From: Emticicia sp. CRIBPO
GTDB taxonomy: Bacteria > Bacteroidota > Bacteroidia > Cytophagales > Spirosomataceae
Length of the DNA: 64,000 nt
Reading direction: 5' to 3'
Assembly: GCF_009905725.1 (NCBI RefSeq)
Contig: NZ_JAAAKV010000003.1
Location: 24,808 to 88,807 of the forward strand
This document shows, in pieces, positions 27,167 to 36,743 of this stretch. The position numbers and the translations under genes were made by a program. The notes under the pieces are model-generated. The model saw nothing but the letters and a program-made list of their open reading frames with translations, did not search any database and had not been told where the DNA came from. Numbering within the stretch: the stretch's first letter is position 1; each line of letters opens with the position of its first letter.

Positions 27167-28075
27167 ATGACAAAGTACATCATTCTTCCTCTCATCACCT
27201 GTTTCTTCCTGGTCGGGCAAGCCGAAGCCCAGGAATTGGACCAGTTGGGCAAATTGAATAATTTTGCCGCAAAAATTTATTACAGTACAGGTCACGAAAA
27301 ACGGGCTGTTTTAATAGCAGGGCGTGTTGACAGGGCCATGGTTTATTATCAGAGCTTGCTTGGTTTTAAACCTGAGGTAACCTTACTTATTTTGAGTCCG
27401 TCCGATTGGACTAAATACACAAAATCGGGAGCAGTTTACGGGATGCCGCATTATACTTCTGACAGCAAAACACTGATTGTGGCCGCTGAAGATAATCCGT
27501 TCTGGAAAAGCTTTCTGCCTCCTTTGGATAAACTTCCGGCGGGTTTAAGTGAGCAGATCCGGACCGTTTACAAAAACGAAGACGGCAGTCTGAGCATGCA
27601 GGCATTCTTCGACTTGCTGGCCATTCATGAGCTGGGACATGCTTTTCATGGTCAGGCTGGTATTAAAATGCAGCGTAACTGGATGGGAGAACTGTATGTT
27701 AACATTTTACTGCACACTTATATTGCAGAAAATGAACCGCAATTGCTGCCGTCTCTGACCGTATTCCCGCAGATGGTCATCGCAGGTGGTATCAAAGAAT
27801 TTAAATATACCAGTCTTAACGACGTCGAAACGAAATACAATGAAATCGGGAGAAATCACCCGAGGAATTACGGTTGGTACCAATGCCGCTGGCATGCCGC
27901 CGCAGGAAAAATTTATGACACCGCAGGCAAACAGGTGAACAGGAAAGTATGGGATGCCTTGAAAAACAAACCAAGGATCGAAACAGACGAAGAACTGTCC
28001 TCTTTCCTGGAAACCAACGCAGACAAAAGCCTGGCGGATATGATCAGGAACTGGGATAGGGAGGTGGTGAAGTGA
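27167..28075 (+). CDS. Exported protein with HELGH metallopeptidase-like motif
   Basis: A 302-residue protein with a clear signal peptide (PLITCFFLVGQAEAQ). HELGH at residues 154-158 fits the zinc-binding HExxH motif of gluzincin-like peptidases, and an Asn/Glu-rich segment follows. I cannot assign a named family or locate a sure third zinc ligand, so activity is uncertain. The ATG at 27167 is chosen because it directly precedes the signal peptide; the open frame begins 63 bases earlier without a credible N-terminus. It follows the AraC gene closely. Confidence 0.65.
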   Translation: MTKYIILPLITCFFLVGQAEAQELDQLGKLNNFAAKIYYSTGHEKRAVLIAGRVDRAMVYYQSLLGFKPEVTLLILSPSDWTKYTKSGAVYGMPHYTSDSKTLIVAAEDNPFWKSFLPPLDKLPAGLSEQIRTVYKNEDGSLSMQAFFDLLAIHELGHAFHGQAGIKMQRNWMGELYVNILLHTYIAENEPQLLPSLTVFPQMVIAGGIKEFKYTSLNDVETKYNEIGRNHPRNYGWYQCRWHAAAGKIYDTAGKQVNRKVWDALKNKPRIETDEELSSFLETNADKSLADMIRNWDREVVK

Positions 28076-28084
28076 TTTGTCAGA

Positions 28085-29020
28085 TTAATGACTCACCTCA
28101 TACACAAACAAAACCGCCTTCTCATCATCGTCCGGCACAAAATAGGCTCTGAGGCCGTTTGCGGTAAGCTCAACGGTGCTGGGGTTGTTACACATCGGTG
28201 CTCCGGTGGGTGACCAGAGTTTGATCGGTACCTGTCTTACCGGACGGAAGTCGTTCAGGTTGAATATTTCCCAGCCGCCTAAACGGAAGGTGCCTGCGTC
28301 ATTTTTGTAAGAGCTGAGTCCCGAACCCAGCATCAGGCCGTTGCCCAGGTATTTGCAGTCCTGGAAATCAACATAAAAAGACGGATTTTCTCTGGCCAGC
28401 TTTTCCGGCGGAAGGTTTCCATTGATAACCTTCCCGCTTTTGTCAAGTTGCCAGGTGTAGAATTTCCGGGCACCCCAGTTGGCACCTGTCAGGGTGTTGT
28501 TCTGAAGGTTATGGACAATCGCCCCGATAGACTCTTTGATACGGACTACTTCTGTCAGCTCCATCGTTTTGGGATTGAGTTTGTAAATGACCGAAAAACT
28601 TTTGGGCCGGTATTCCGTCACCGGAATCCAGATGTAGGTGCCGTCGAAATCAATGCCGCCGGGATGGTAGATGTCGCCTGAACCAATCGGAAGGTCGGCG
28701 AGCAAATTACCTTGTGCATCAAACTTGAACACATGGCCTTTGCCAATGCCTGTGTCGCGGTCAAGGCCGTCCTGCGGTTTCTCATATTTTTTTGGCCAGC
28801 GGCTCACTTCAACGGAGGTCATGAAAAAGTATTCCCCGATTTTGACCATGCCCTGGGTATGATGGGCATCAAATTTCAAGGGAATAGCCGCGGTTTGCGT
28901 CCATTTGCTGTCCGGAGTCAGCTTCAGCAACCGTTCAATCAGGGCTTCGGGTTTTTGCTGGGCATCAGCAAAACTGATGGTTACCAGTAAAATGATAATT
29001 AACTTGATGACTTTCAGCAT
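28085..29020 (-). CDS. Secreted beta-propeller-like protein (DUF6454-type)
   Basis: A 311-residue protein with a signal peptide (IKLIIILLVTISFADA). The body has repeated strand patterns ending in hydrophobic-aromatic residues (HPGGIDFDGTYIWIPVTEY, then VIYKLNPKTMEL), consistent with a beta-propeller. I associate this with DUF6454, with moderate confidence; function is unknown. The ATG at 29020 is preferred to a start at 29047, which would overlap the upstream gene by 14 bases. The pairing with the metallophosphoesterase gene just upstream suggests an operon. Confidence 0.6.
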   Translation of the reverse strand: MLKVIKLIIILLVTISFADAQQKPEALIERLLKLTPDSKWTQTAAIPLKFDAHHTQGMVKIGEYFFMTSVEVSRWPKKYEKPQDGLDRDTGIGKGHVFKFDAQGNLLADLPIGSGDIYHPGGIDFDGTYIWIPVTEYRPKSFSVIYKLNPKTMELTEVVRIKESIGAIVHNLQNNTLTGANWGARKFYTWQLDKSGKVINGNLPPEKLARENPSFYVDFQDCKYLGNGLMLGSGLSSYKNDAGTFRLGGWEIFNLNDFRPVRQVPIKLWSPTGAPMCNNPSTVELTANGLRAYFVPDDDEKAVLFVYEVSH

Positions 29021-29033
29021 GTTAAACCGGTTG

Positions 29034-29843
29034 TCAGGCTTTACCATTAAATGCGTTGATCACAGGCTCACCTGAGGCGTTATATTGGTAGGACCTCCAT
29101 GAGCCGTCTTCATTGATTTCCACCACGCGGTAGCCACGGTAAGTCGTACCCCAGCTGCCCCCGAAATGCCCGTCAAAGAAATAAGGCCTTCCGCGTTCGG
29201 TCCTGGCTTCATCTTCGTTATGGTCATGCCCGTGGAAAATGGCCTTTACATTCGGTGTGGTCGCAAAAAGTTCGCGGGTTTCAGGGCAGTCCACGCCGTT
29301 GTCGGTCCATTTGGCGGGAGTAATGTGCATAAACACAAATATTCCTTTTTTATCGGCATACTTTTGAAGCTCCTGTTTCAGGAATACATTGTCAGGGCAA
29401 AGGTATTTTCCTTCTTCGTTGGAAGTGTCGAGTACGATAAAAGCATAATCAGAGACCGTAAAACTATGGTTAGTGTCATATCCCCAGGTGCTTTTCCATA
29501 GTTCATGGGTAACGCGGTCATGATTTCCCCGGCTCACATAATAAGGCATCTGAAGCCCTTTGATGGCATTTTTAAACTCGGGTAACAAAGCCGGTTTATC
29601 GTGGATCAGATCACCATTAATCACCATAAAATCAACTCCCTTGCTTGCCTTTTCCTGATTTACCCAATCCACCAGGTTCTGGTGAAACTTTTCGTAAGGA
29701 GTGTTGGGTTGCCCGTAATGCCCGTCAGAAGCCACAATAAATCTCAGTTTGTGTTTTGATTCAGAAGGGATTTGGGTAGCTGCACCCAGAAAAGGCAGCA
29801 CGGGTACAAATTTCAGAAGGTTCCTGCGGGAGATTTGTTTCAT
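29034..29843 (-). CDS. Exported calcineurin-like metallophosphoesterase
   Basis: A 269-residue protein with a twin-arginine-type N-terminus (SRRNLLKFVPVLPFLG). All metal-binding motifs of the calcineurin-like fold are present: ASDGH (a variant of D-x-H), INGDLIHD, SRGNHDR and FHGHDHNED. It should hydrolyse phosphoesters outside the cytoplasm; the substrate is unknown. TATATTTG on the minus strand (29891-29884) is a likely -7 box. The beta-propeller gene follows 13 bases downstream on the same strand. Confidence 0.88.
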   Translation of the reverse strand: MKQISRRNLLKFVPVLPFLGAATQIPSESKHKLRFIVASDGHYGQPNTPYEKFHQNLVDWVNQEKASKGVDFMVINGDLIHDKPALLPEFKNAIKGLQMPYYVSRGNHDRVTHELWKSTWGYDTNHSFTVSDYAFIVLDTSNEEGKYLCPDNVFLKQELQKYADKKGIFVFMHITPAKWTDNGVDCPETRELFATTPNVKAIFHGHDHNEDEARTERGRPYFFDGHFGGSWGTTYRGYRVVEINEDGSWRSYQYNASGEPVINAFNGKA

Positions 29844-30159
29844 GATTTAATAGAGAATGGTTGATTTGATGATGGTTATGGTACAAATATATCAGGTAAA
29901 TTGCTTTGCTTGTTTACGCCCGGTATTATCCTTTTATTAATCTCAGGGTCCTGGTCCGGGTTTATTTTTCATCCGGACTGAAATTTTTGCAGACAACCGG
30001 ATTGTCCTGTTTTTTCGGAGTAAATTAATAAAATCCGGGCAATATGTCGATACATCTTTAAAAATAATCCTGATAATGAAGACTTAGTTTTTAATAGGTT
30101 TATTTTTTCCGTAATTTTGGGCTTTCATTTCTGAAGCCAAACTTGCTCACATATTCATT
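29844..30159. other. Divergent promoter gap between metallophosphoesterase and purL
   Basis: AT-rich, no coding frame. It holds a minus-strand -7 box (29884-29891, TATATTTG) and a plus-strand one (30112-30119, TAATTTTG). Neither has a convincing -33 TTG. I see no purine riboswitch or PurR-like dyad. Confidence 0.4.
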
Positions 30160-33100
30160 ATGATTTATTTTTTTAGTAATAACCATTCGGTTTTTGCCCT
30201 TCAATCGGAAAAAGAAATTACAGATCAGGACATCTCAAAATTAAACTGGCTATTTGATAACGCCACGTTTATTCCTGAAAACAGTATAAGAAAGAGCTTT
30301 GTCGGCCCGCGTGCGGCGATGGTCACACCATGGAGCACCAATGCTGTGGAAATTACCCAGAACATGGGAATCACAGGCATTGTCAGGATTGAAGAATTTC
30401 AGCCGGCTGAAACTAAAATCGCCTTTGACCCGATGCTTTCCCAGCGTTTTGAAGAGCTGAATCAGGATGTTTTTACCATCAACATCAAGCCTGAGCCTAT
30501 TCTTTACATTGAAGATGTAGAAAAATATAACAAGCAGGAGGGCCTTTCCCTGAGCCAGGAAGAAGTGGATTACCTGAATAAATTGTCTGAAAAACTGGGC
30601 CGCAAACTAAGCGATTCTGAAGTATTCGGTTTCTCACAGGTCAATTCAGAACACTGCAGACATAAAATCTTCAACGGCACTTTCGTCATCGACGGCGTTG
30701 AACAACCGACTTCCCTTTTTAAATTAATCAGGAAAACATCAGCCGAAAATCCTAATGACATCGTTTCGGCTTATAAAGATAATGTGGCCTTTGTCAAAGG
30801 CCCTAGAGTAAAACAATTTGCCCCTCAGAGAGCAGATGTGGCCTCTTATTATGAAGTGCAGGAATTTGATTCTGTTCTTTCATTAAAAGCAGAAACCCAT
30901 AATTTCCCGACTACTGTGGAGCCGTTCAACGGAGCCGCCACAGGATCGGGTGGAGAAATCAGGGACCGTCTGGCTGGTGGACAAGGTTCATTGCCATTGG
31001 CAGGGACAGCCGTTTATATGACGGCTTATTCCCGTCTGGAAGAAGGGCGTGAATGGGAAAACGGGGTGGAAGAACGTCCGTGGCTGTATCAGACACCTCA
31101 GGACATCCTCATCAAAGCTTCCAACGGAGCTTCTGATTTCGGAAATAAATTCGGACAGCCTTTGATCACCGGGTCTTTGCTGACCTTTGAACACGAAGAA
31201 GAAGGCCGTAAATTAGGCTATGATAAAGTAATCATGCAGGCCGGAGGTATCGGTTACGGAAAACTGGAGCAATCTCAGAAACATGAACCGAAACCGGGCG
31301 ATAAAATTGTAGTGATGGGTGGCGACAACTACCGCATCGGTATGGGTGGAGCAGCCGTTTCATCGGCCGACACCGGGGCTTTTGGTTCGGGTATTGAGCT
31401 GAATGCCGTTCAGAGGTCAAATCCTGAAATGCAGAAAAGAGTCGCCAATGCCATTCGCGGAATGGTTGAAAGTGATGAAAACAGCATCATTTCTATCCAT
31501 GACCACGGTGCGGGCGGACACCTTAACTGTTTGTCTGAACTCGTTGAAAGCACTGGAGGAAAGATCGATCTGGATAAATTGCCGGTAGGTGACCCGACAC
31601 TTTCTGCCAAAGAAATCATCGGAAACGAATCACAGGAACGCATGGGGCTGGTGATCAGCAATGAGCACATCGAAACGCTTTCGGCGATTGCCGAAAGGGA
31701 GCGTGCTCCTCTTTTTGTGGTCGGTGAAGTAACCGGAGATCATCGTTTTACGGTAGCCTCTGCCAAAACCGGGGCCACACCGATGGACTTTGAACTGGAC
31801 GACATGTTCGGCAGTTCACCGAAAACCATCATGGACGACCGTACGGTGAAAAGGGCTTATCAACCTTTGGAATATAACATTAATCAGTTTCAGGTGTACC
31901 TGGAGGCTGTTTTACAACTGGAGGCCGTGGCCGCCAAAGACTGGCTGACCAACAAAGTCGACCGTTGCGTAGGTGGCCGTGTGGCCAAGCAGCAATGTGC
32001 CGGCCCTTTGCAATTACCGCTCAACAACCTCGGGGCCATGGCTCTTGATTTTGACGGTAAATACGGTATTGCCACTTCGATCGGGCATTCACCATTGACT
32101 GCCCTGATTGACGAAGCCGCCGGTAGCCGCAATGCCATCGCTGAATCCCTTTCCAACCTGGTCTGGGCTCCGCTGAAAGATGGTTTGAAGAGTGTCTCTT
32201 TGTCGGCCAACTGGATGTGGGCCTGTAAAAACGAAGGAGAAGACGCCCGTTTGTACAACGCTGTGCAGGCCTGTTCAGATTTCGCCATTCAATTAGGTAT
32301 CAATATTCCGACGGGGAAAGATTCCTTGTCGATGAAACAAAAATATAAAGGTGACGAAGTGATTGCTCCGGGAACGGTCATCATTTCTGCTGCCGGACAG
32401 TGTGACGACATCACGGCGATCGTGGAGCCTGTTTTACAAAAAGACGGCGGAGCGATTTACTACATCAATCTTTCGGCTGATGCCTATCAGCTGGGAGGAT
32501 CTTCTTTTGCCCAGATACTGAATAAGGTAGGGGATAAGGCCCCGGACATCAAAGACGCCGCTCAGTTCAAAAGAGCTTTCGGACTGATCCAGGAACTGAT
32601 CAGTTCAGGCAAAATCCAGGCGGGTCATGATGTAGGCAGCGGAGGATTGATCACTACTTTACTGGAAATGTGTTTTGCAGACCGCAACCTGGGTGCTGAA
32701 ATTGACCTGACAGGCCTTGGTGAATCGGATCTGACCAAAGTGCTTTTCGCGGAAAATATTTCGGTGGTATTCCAGGCAGACGAAAGTGCAGAAGCATTGC
32801 TTGATGCTTCCGGCGTTTCTTACTCGAAAATAGGAAAGGTGACTTCAACTCCGGCATTGACCATCAAAAACGGTGAGGCTGATGCCTTATCTTTTGATGT
32901 GGACCACCTGCGTGATGTATGGTTCAAGACTTCTTATCTGCTTGACAAAAAGCAAAGTGCGGGAGAAAAAGCCGCTGAGCGTTACGCAAACTATAAAAAT
33001 CAGCCTTTGGCATATACTTTCCCTGTTCATTTTACAGGAAAGAAACCTGACCTGGAAGGTTTAAAAACCAGGCCTAAAGCTGCCATTATCCGTGAAAAAG

Positions 33101-33816
33101 GAAGTAATTCGGAAAGAGAACTGGCTAACGCCCTGTTCATGGCCGGATTTGACGTGAAAGACATTCACATGACAGACCTGGTTTCAGGAAGGGAAAACCT
33201 GGAAGATATCCAGTTCTTAGGAGCTGTCGGTGGATTCTCTAACTCTGATGTTCTCGGTTCAGCCAAAGGATGGGCAGGGGCTTTCAAGTACAATGAAAAA
33301 GCCAGGGTAGCTATCGAAAACTTCTTCAAAAGAGAAGATACCCTGTCTGTTGGGATCTGTAACGGATGCCAGTTATTTGTAGAATTGGGGCTTATCTACC
33401 CTGAGCATGATGTGCAGCCGAAAATGCTGCACAACGAAAGCCGTAAACATGAAAGTATCTTTACTTCACTGACGGTGCAGGCGAACAATTCGGTCATGCT
33501 TTCTACACTGGAGGGTGCTACACTGGGAGTATGGGTATCGCATGGTGAAGGCAAGTTTATGTTGCCGAAGTCTGAGGACCAGTACCAGATCGTTGCGAAA
33601 TACGGTTACGAAAGCTACCCGGCCAATCCTAACGGCTCTGATTATAATACCGGTATTATGTGTGATGTGACAGGAAGACACCTGGTGACGATGCCGCACA
33701 TTGAGCGTTCGGCCTTGCAATGGCAGTGGGCCAATTACCCGAAAGGCAGAAAAGATGAAGTATCGCCATGGCTCGAGGCATTTGTCAATGCCAGAACCTG
33801 GATCGAATCAAAATAA
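30160..33816 (+). CDS. purL: Phosphoribosylformylglycinamidine synthase, single-chain
   Basis: A 1218-residue enzyme of the large fused type, slightly shorter than the Escherichia coli enzyme. It makes FGAM from FGAR, glutamine and ATP in step four of purine synthesis. The FGAM synthase core has FGFSQVNSEHCRHKIFNG, LKAETHNFPTTVEPFNGAATG and HDHGAGGHLNCLSELVE. The C-terminal glutamine amidotransferase has the nucleophile Cys in SVGICNGCQLF and the His of WVSHGEGKF. The ATG at 30160 directly begins the MIYFFSN motif of homologues. Transcribed alone. Confidence 0.97.
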   Translation: MIYFFSNNHSVFALQSEKEITDQDISKLNWLFDNATFIPENSIRKSFVGPRAAMVTPWSTNAVEITQNMGITGIVRIEEFQPAETKIAFDPMLSQRFEELNQDVFTINIKPEPILYIEDVEKYNKQEGLSLSQEEVDYLNKLSEKLGRKLSDSEVFGFSQVNSEHCRHKIFNGTFVIDGVEQPTSLFKLIRKTSAENPNDIVSAYKDNVAFVKGPRVKQFAPQRADVASYYEVQEFDSVLSLKAETHNFPTTVEPFNGAATGSGGEIRDRLAGGQGSLPLAGTAVYMTAYSRLEEGREWENGVEERPWLYQTPQDILIKASNGASDFGNKFGQPLITGSLLTFEHEEEGRKLGYDKVIMQAGGIGYGKLEQSQKHEPKPGDKIVVMGGDNYRIGMGGAAVSSADTGAFGSGIELNAVQRSNPEMQKRVANAIRGMVESDENSIISIHDHGAGGHLNCLSELVESTGGKIDLDKLPVGDPTLSAKEIIGNESQERMGLVISNEHIETLSAIAERERAPLFVVGEVTGDHRFTVASAKTGATPMDFELDDMFGSSPKTIMDDRTVKRAYQPLEYNINQFQVYLEAVLQLEAVAAKDWLTNKVDRCVGGRVAKQQCAGPLQLPLNNLGAMALDFDGKYGIATSIGHSPLTALIDEAAGSRNAIAESLSNLVWAPLKDGLKSVSLSANWMWACKNEGEDARLYNAVQACSDFAIQLGINIPTGKDSLSMKQKYKGDEVIAPGTVIISAAGQCDDITAIVEPVLQKDGGAIYYINLSADAYQLGGSSFAQILNKVGDKAPDIKDAAQFKRAFGLIQELISSGKIQAGHDVGSGGLITTLLEMCFADRNLGAEIDLTGLGESDLTKVLFAENISVVFQADESAEALLDASGVSYSKIGKVTSTPALTIKNGEADALSFDVDHLRDVWFKTSYLLDKKQSAGEKAAERYANYKNQPLAYTFPVHFTGKKPDLEGLKTRPKAAIIREKGSNSERELANALFMAGFDVKDIHMTDLVSGRENLEDIQFLGAVGGFSNSDVLGSAKGWAGAFKYNEKARVAIENFFKREDTLSVGICNGCQLFVELGLIYPEHDVQPKMLHNESRKHESIFTSLTVQANNSVMLSTLEGATLGVWVSHGEGKFMLPKSEDQYQIVAKYGYESYPANPNGSDYNTGIMCDVTGRHLVTMPHIERSALQWQWANYPKGRKDEVSPWLEAFVNARTWIESK

Positions 33817-33837
33817 ACAATGAAGGCCCCGGCCTTC

Positions 33838-33899
33838 GTACCCTCGTGCCTCAAAGCATGATGTACCCTCGTGCCTGGAGGCACGAGGGATTTTTTTTG
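33838..33899 (+). terminator. Terminator of purL with a duplicated 5' arm
   Basis: CCCTCGTGCC (33866-33875) pairs with GGCACGAGGG (33880-33889), followed by nine T residues in a row or nearly so. A second copy of the 5' arm within a 14-base direct repeat lies just upstream (33838-33851 versus 33863-33876) and could pair with the same 3' arm. Confidence 0.85.
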
Positions 33900-34000
33900 G
33901 AAAAAGCCTTCCAAACCAGCAATAATTTGTTAATTTGGCAGAAAGCTGATTAATTTGCCCTGCAATTAATTTCAAAACAAACAAATACCCTGATAATCTA

Positions 34001-35449
34001 ATGAGCGAAAAAACATTTCTAGGACATCCCCGAGGACTCTTTGTGTTATTTTTTACTGAAATGTGGGAGCGTTTCAGCTATTATGGCATGAGAGCCATTT
34101 TGTTTCTATACCTTACAAAAGGGGCGAGCGAAGGTGCCTTGGGTTTGCCTGAAGACCAGGGTGGTGCCATTATGGGCCTTTATATGGCCTCGGTGTATTT
34201 ACTGACGTTACCTGGCGGATGGATCGCTGATAATATACTCGGACAAAAAAAATCAATCTGGTACGGAGCCATTACCATCATGTTGGGTCACCTTGTACTG
34301 GCTATTCCCGGCTCAAAAGAAGTTTTCTTTGCAGGCTTGTGCCTGGTAGCCATCGGTACAGGATTACTGAAAGCCAACATCAGTTCTATCGTTGGTGAAT
34401 TGTACCCTGAAGGCGGGGCACGACGTGATGCCGCCTTTTCAATATTCTACCTTGGAATCAACCTGGGAGCTTTCCTGGGGATGTTTGTCGTAGGTTACCT
34501 GGGAGAAAAAGTAGGCTGGCATTATGGTTTCGGTGCAGCAGCCTTTGCCATGTTATTTGGCGTGATCAACTTTAAAGTTAACAACCGTTACATTGCCGAA
34601 GTAGGCAACCCGCCTGAAAATAAGTCGCCTCTTACTTATGTGTACGTGGTCATCGGCCTTCTGGTGGCTACCGCCTTGCTGGTCATCAGTGGTGTGGTGG
34701 ATAGTATCGGCCTTGCCAATATCATGAAATACATCATTTCAGCGATAACCCTGGCTTATTTTATTTATATCGGCTTTTTGGATAAGTCGCTAACCGTCGT
34801 TGAAAGAAAACGGGTAGGGGTTTTGTTTATTCTTTTTGTCGGTATTTCCGTTTTCTGGTCCGGATTTGAGCAGGCCAGTACTACGCTGACCATTTTTGCT
34901 GACCGTCACACAGACCGTCACTTGTTCGGCTGGGAGCTGCCCGCTTCCTGGATGCAGAATGCCAACTCCTTTTTTATCCTGTTGTTTTCAGCCCCTGTCG
35001 GGGTATTATGGATCGTACTGAACAAGAAAAACCTCAATCCTACTTTACCCATTAAGTTCGGTTTGGGTCTGATTCAGATGGGCTTAGGTTTCTTTGTGAT
35101 GTACCTGGCCGCAAAACGCGTTCTGGATGGTACACTTGCCGGAATGGGATGGCTGGTTGCCACTTATCTCTTGCACACATTAGGTGAGCTCTTCGCCAGT
35201 CCAGTGGGTCTGAGTGCCTATACCAAACTGGCCCCTAAAAAATACTACAGTCAGTTAATGGGCCTTTGGTTTGTGGGAGCATCCCTCGGCAACCTGATCG
35301 CAGGTCTGTTTGCAGGTAATTTTAATAAAGAAAATGTAGCCCAGATGCCTGCTTTGTTCCAACAGGTCTTTCTGATCGCTGTGGGCTTTGGTTTAGTACT
35401 GCTGGTTTTCTACAAGCCTATAAAAAACTGGATGGGAGGGGTAAAATAA
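34001..35449 (+). CDS. POT/PTR2 family peptide transporter (DtpA-like)
   Basis: A 482-residue proton-coupled oligopeptide transporter of the major facilitator superfamily. The diagnostic first helix reads LFFTEMWERFSYYGMRAIL. The PTR2 signature region follows, with GGWIADNILGQKKSIWYGA and LGINLGAFLGMFVVGYLGE. About 14 membrane segments are expected. It imports di- and tripeptides into the cytoplasm. Its end is convergent with the SUI1 gene, only one base separates the two stop codons, and a hairpin spans them. Confidence 0.94.
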   Translation: MSEKTFLGHPRGLFVLFFTEMWERFSYYGMRAILFLYLTKGASEGALGLPEDQGGAIMGLYMASVYLLTLPGGWIADNILGQKKSIWYGAITIMLGHLVLAIPGSKEVFFAGLCLVAIGTGLLKANISSIVGELYPEGGARRDAAFSIFYLGINLGAFLGMFVVGYLGEKVGWHYGFGAAAFAMLFGVINFKVNNRYIAEVGNPPENKSPLTYVYVVIGLLVATALLVISGVVDSIGLANIMKYIISAITLAYFIYIGFLDKSLTVVERKRVGVLFILFVGISVFWSGFEQASTTLTIFADRHTDRHLFGWELPASWMQNANSFFILLFSAPVGVLWIVLNKKNLNPTLPIKFGLGLIQMGLGFFVMYLAAKRVLDGTLAGMGWLVATYLLHTLGELFASPVGLSAYTKLAPKKYYSQLMGLWFVGASLGNLIAGLFAGNFNKENVAQMPALFQQVFLIAVGFGLVLLVFYKPIKNWMGGVK

Positions 35450-35460
35450 TTTACCCTCCC
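35434..35460. terminator. Hairpin spanning two convergent stop codons
   Basis: GGGAGGGGTAAA (35434-35445) pairs with TTTACCCTCCC (35450-35460), with one bulged G and a 4-base loop. It overlaps the end of the POT gene and the end of the SUI1 gene. There is no long T run, so termination strength is uncertain. Confidence 0.55.
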
Positions 35461-35780
35461 GCTTTCTTGGCTTTGTAACCTTCTTTGGTTAGAAAGCCAA
35501 GAATTTTATCCCTGTGGTCGCCCTGGATCAGCACTTCCCCGTCTTTCGTGCTGCCACCGGTTCCGCAAAGGTTCTGTAACTGCTTTTTCAGCTTCTGAAG
35601 ATCATCGTCCTTGCCGATAAAGCCTTCAACCCTGCTCACTACCTTATTACCGCCTTTGCGGTCAAGCCATATTTTAAAACTCTGTTTGTCATTGCTTGGT
35701 GTTTCGTTTTCTTCGTTCTGAGATTCAAACTGAAACGATGGATTGGTGGAGTAAACGATACCTCCCTGGTTCTTCTTCAT
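35451..35780 (-). CDS. SUI1/YciH-type translation initiation factor
   Basis: A 109-residue relative of eIF1/SUI1. The C-terminal core shows VSRVEGFIGKDDDLQKLKKQ, LCGTGGSTKDGEVLIQGDHR and FLTKEGYKAK, the hallmark of the family. The N-terminal 30 residues are a variable, acidic tail. In bacteria such proteins are thought to act in translation initiation fidelity, but the role is not settled. It lies upstream of nothing on its strand and is convergent with the POT gene. Confidence 0.92.
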   Translation of the reverse strand: MKKNQGGIVYSTNPSFQFESQNEENETPSNDKQSFKIWLDRKGGNKVVSRVEGFIGKDDDLQKLKKQLQNLCGTGGSTKDGEVLIQGDHRDKILGFLTKEGYKAKKAGG

Positions 35781-35824
35781 ACCTTATTTACTTTAAATAC
35801 TGCCTTTGACGCTGCAATTTACTA

Positions 35825-36703
35825 TTAAATTCCGGATGTTATCCTGAGGGCCTTTTCAATTATTTTCACCTCCAGCTGATGGGTAACCAGTTGTTTTGAC
35901 TCTCCGTCAAAATGGATCAACAGGTTTTCATCGGCCTCTACCTTAAAGGTTTTGGCCCTGTAATATTCTGTATACCTTGACTGATCGATGGTCTTATTCA
36001 TCAGCCTGTACATCAGTTCAAGCCCGTGAAACTTCGGGTGTTTTTTGATCAGCGTACAATCCAGGAAATCATCATCAATGATGGCTTTAGGCGTAATGTA
36101 AGCGTTGTTGCCGAATTGGTCTGCATTGCCGAAACTCATGCTGAAATATTCCACGGGATTGCCCTCAAAGGAGCATTTTTTAGCTTTGTAGGTAAAGAAA
36201 TTGGTGAGAATGATCCTGACATAGTTAGACAGACCTCTGCCGTGATGGCCGTTGTTGAAGATATCGGCACAATACGCATCGAAACCGATTCCGGCTGTAC
36301 AGAAAAACGGAATGCCGTTGATTTCACCGGAGTCAATGGTTTTGATGTTTTTATCCAGGATGATCTTCACTGCTTTTTCCAGCTTGAAAGAGATGTTCAG
36401 GTGCCTGGCCAGTCCGTTGCCCGATCCCAGCGGAATAATGGATAGCAAAGCCCCGGTATTACGCAGCCGGGCGGCAATTTCATTGACGGTACCGTCGCCA
36501 CCTACGGCCACAAAATGATCAAGCCCTTTTTGCAGGTATTCAGAAACAATTTCAGCAGCATGCCCTGCTCTGGCGGTATATTCAAAAATCAGCTCAGAGG
36601 CATTTTTCGGGATGATTTTCTTTATTTTTTCTTCAATATTTTTATTTTTTGACTTTCCTCCGGAATTAGGATTAATGATAAATAAAATCTTTTGCTTACT
36701 CAC
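35825..36703 (-). CDS. Diacylglycerol kinase family lipid kinase (YegS/BmrU-like)
   Basis: A 292-residue DAGK_cat-type kinase. FIINPNSGGKSKN and VGGDGTVNEIA bind ATP, and PLGSGNGLARHLNI is the third family motif. It phosphorylates a lipid such as diacylglycerol or a related long-chain lipid at the inner membrane. The start is GTG at 36703. It is divergent from the DUF4440-like gene with a 40-base AT-rich gap. Confidence 0.92.
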   Translation of the reverse strand: MSKQKILFIINPNSGGKSKNKNIEEKIKKIIPKNASELIFEYTARAGHAAEIVSEYLQKGLDHFVAVGGDGTVNEIAARLRNTGALLSIIPLGSGNGLARHLNISFKLEKAVKIILDKNIKTIDSGEINGIPFFCTAGIGFDAYCADIFNNGHHGRGLSNYVRIILTNFFTYKAKKCSFEGNPVEYFSMSFGNADQFGNNAYITPKAIIDDDFLDCTLIKKHPKFHGLELMYRLMNKTIDQSRYTEYYRAKTFKVEADENLLIHFDGESKQLVTHQLEVKIIEKALRITSGI

Positions 36704-36743
36704 TTTCTTTAAATAACTTTACTAAAAAAATATTTTTGTAAAA

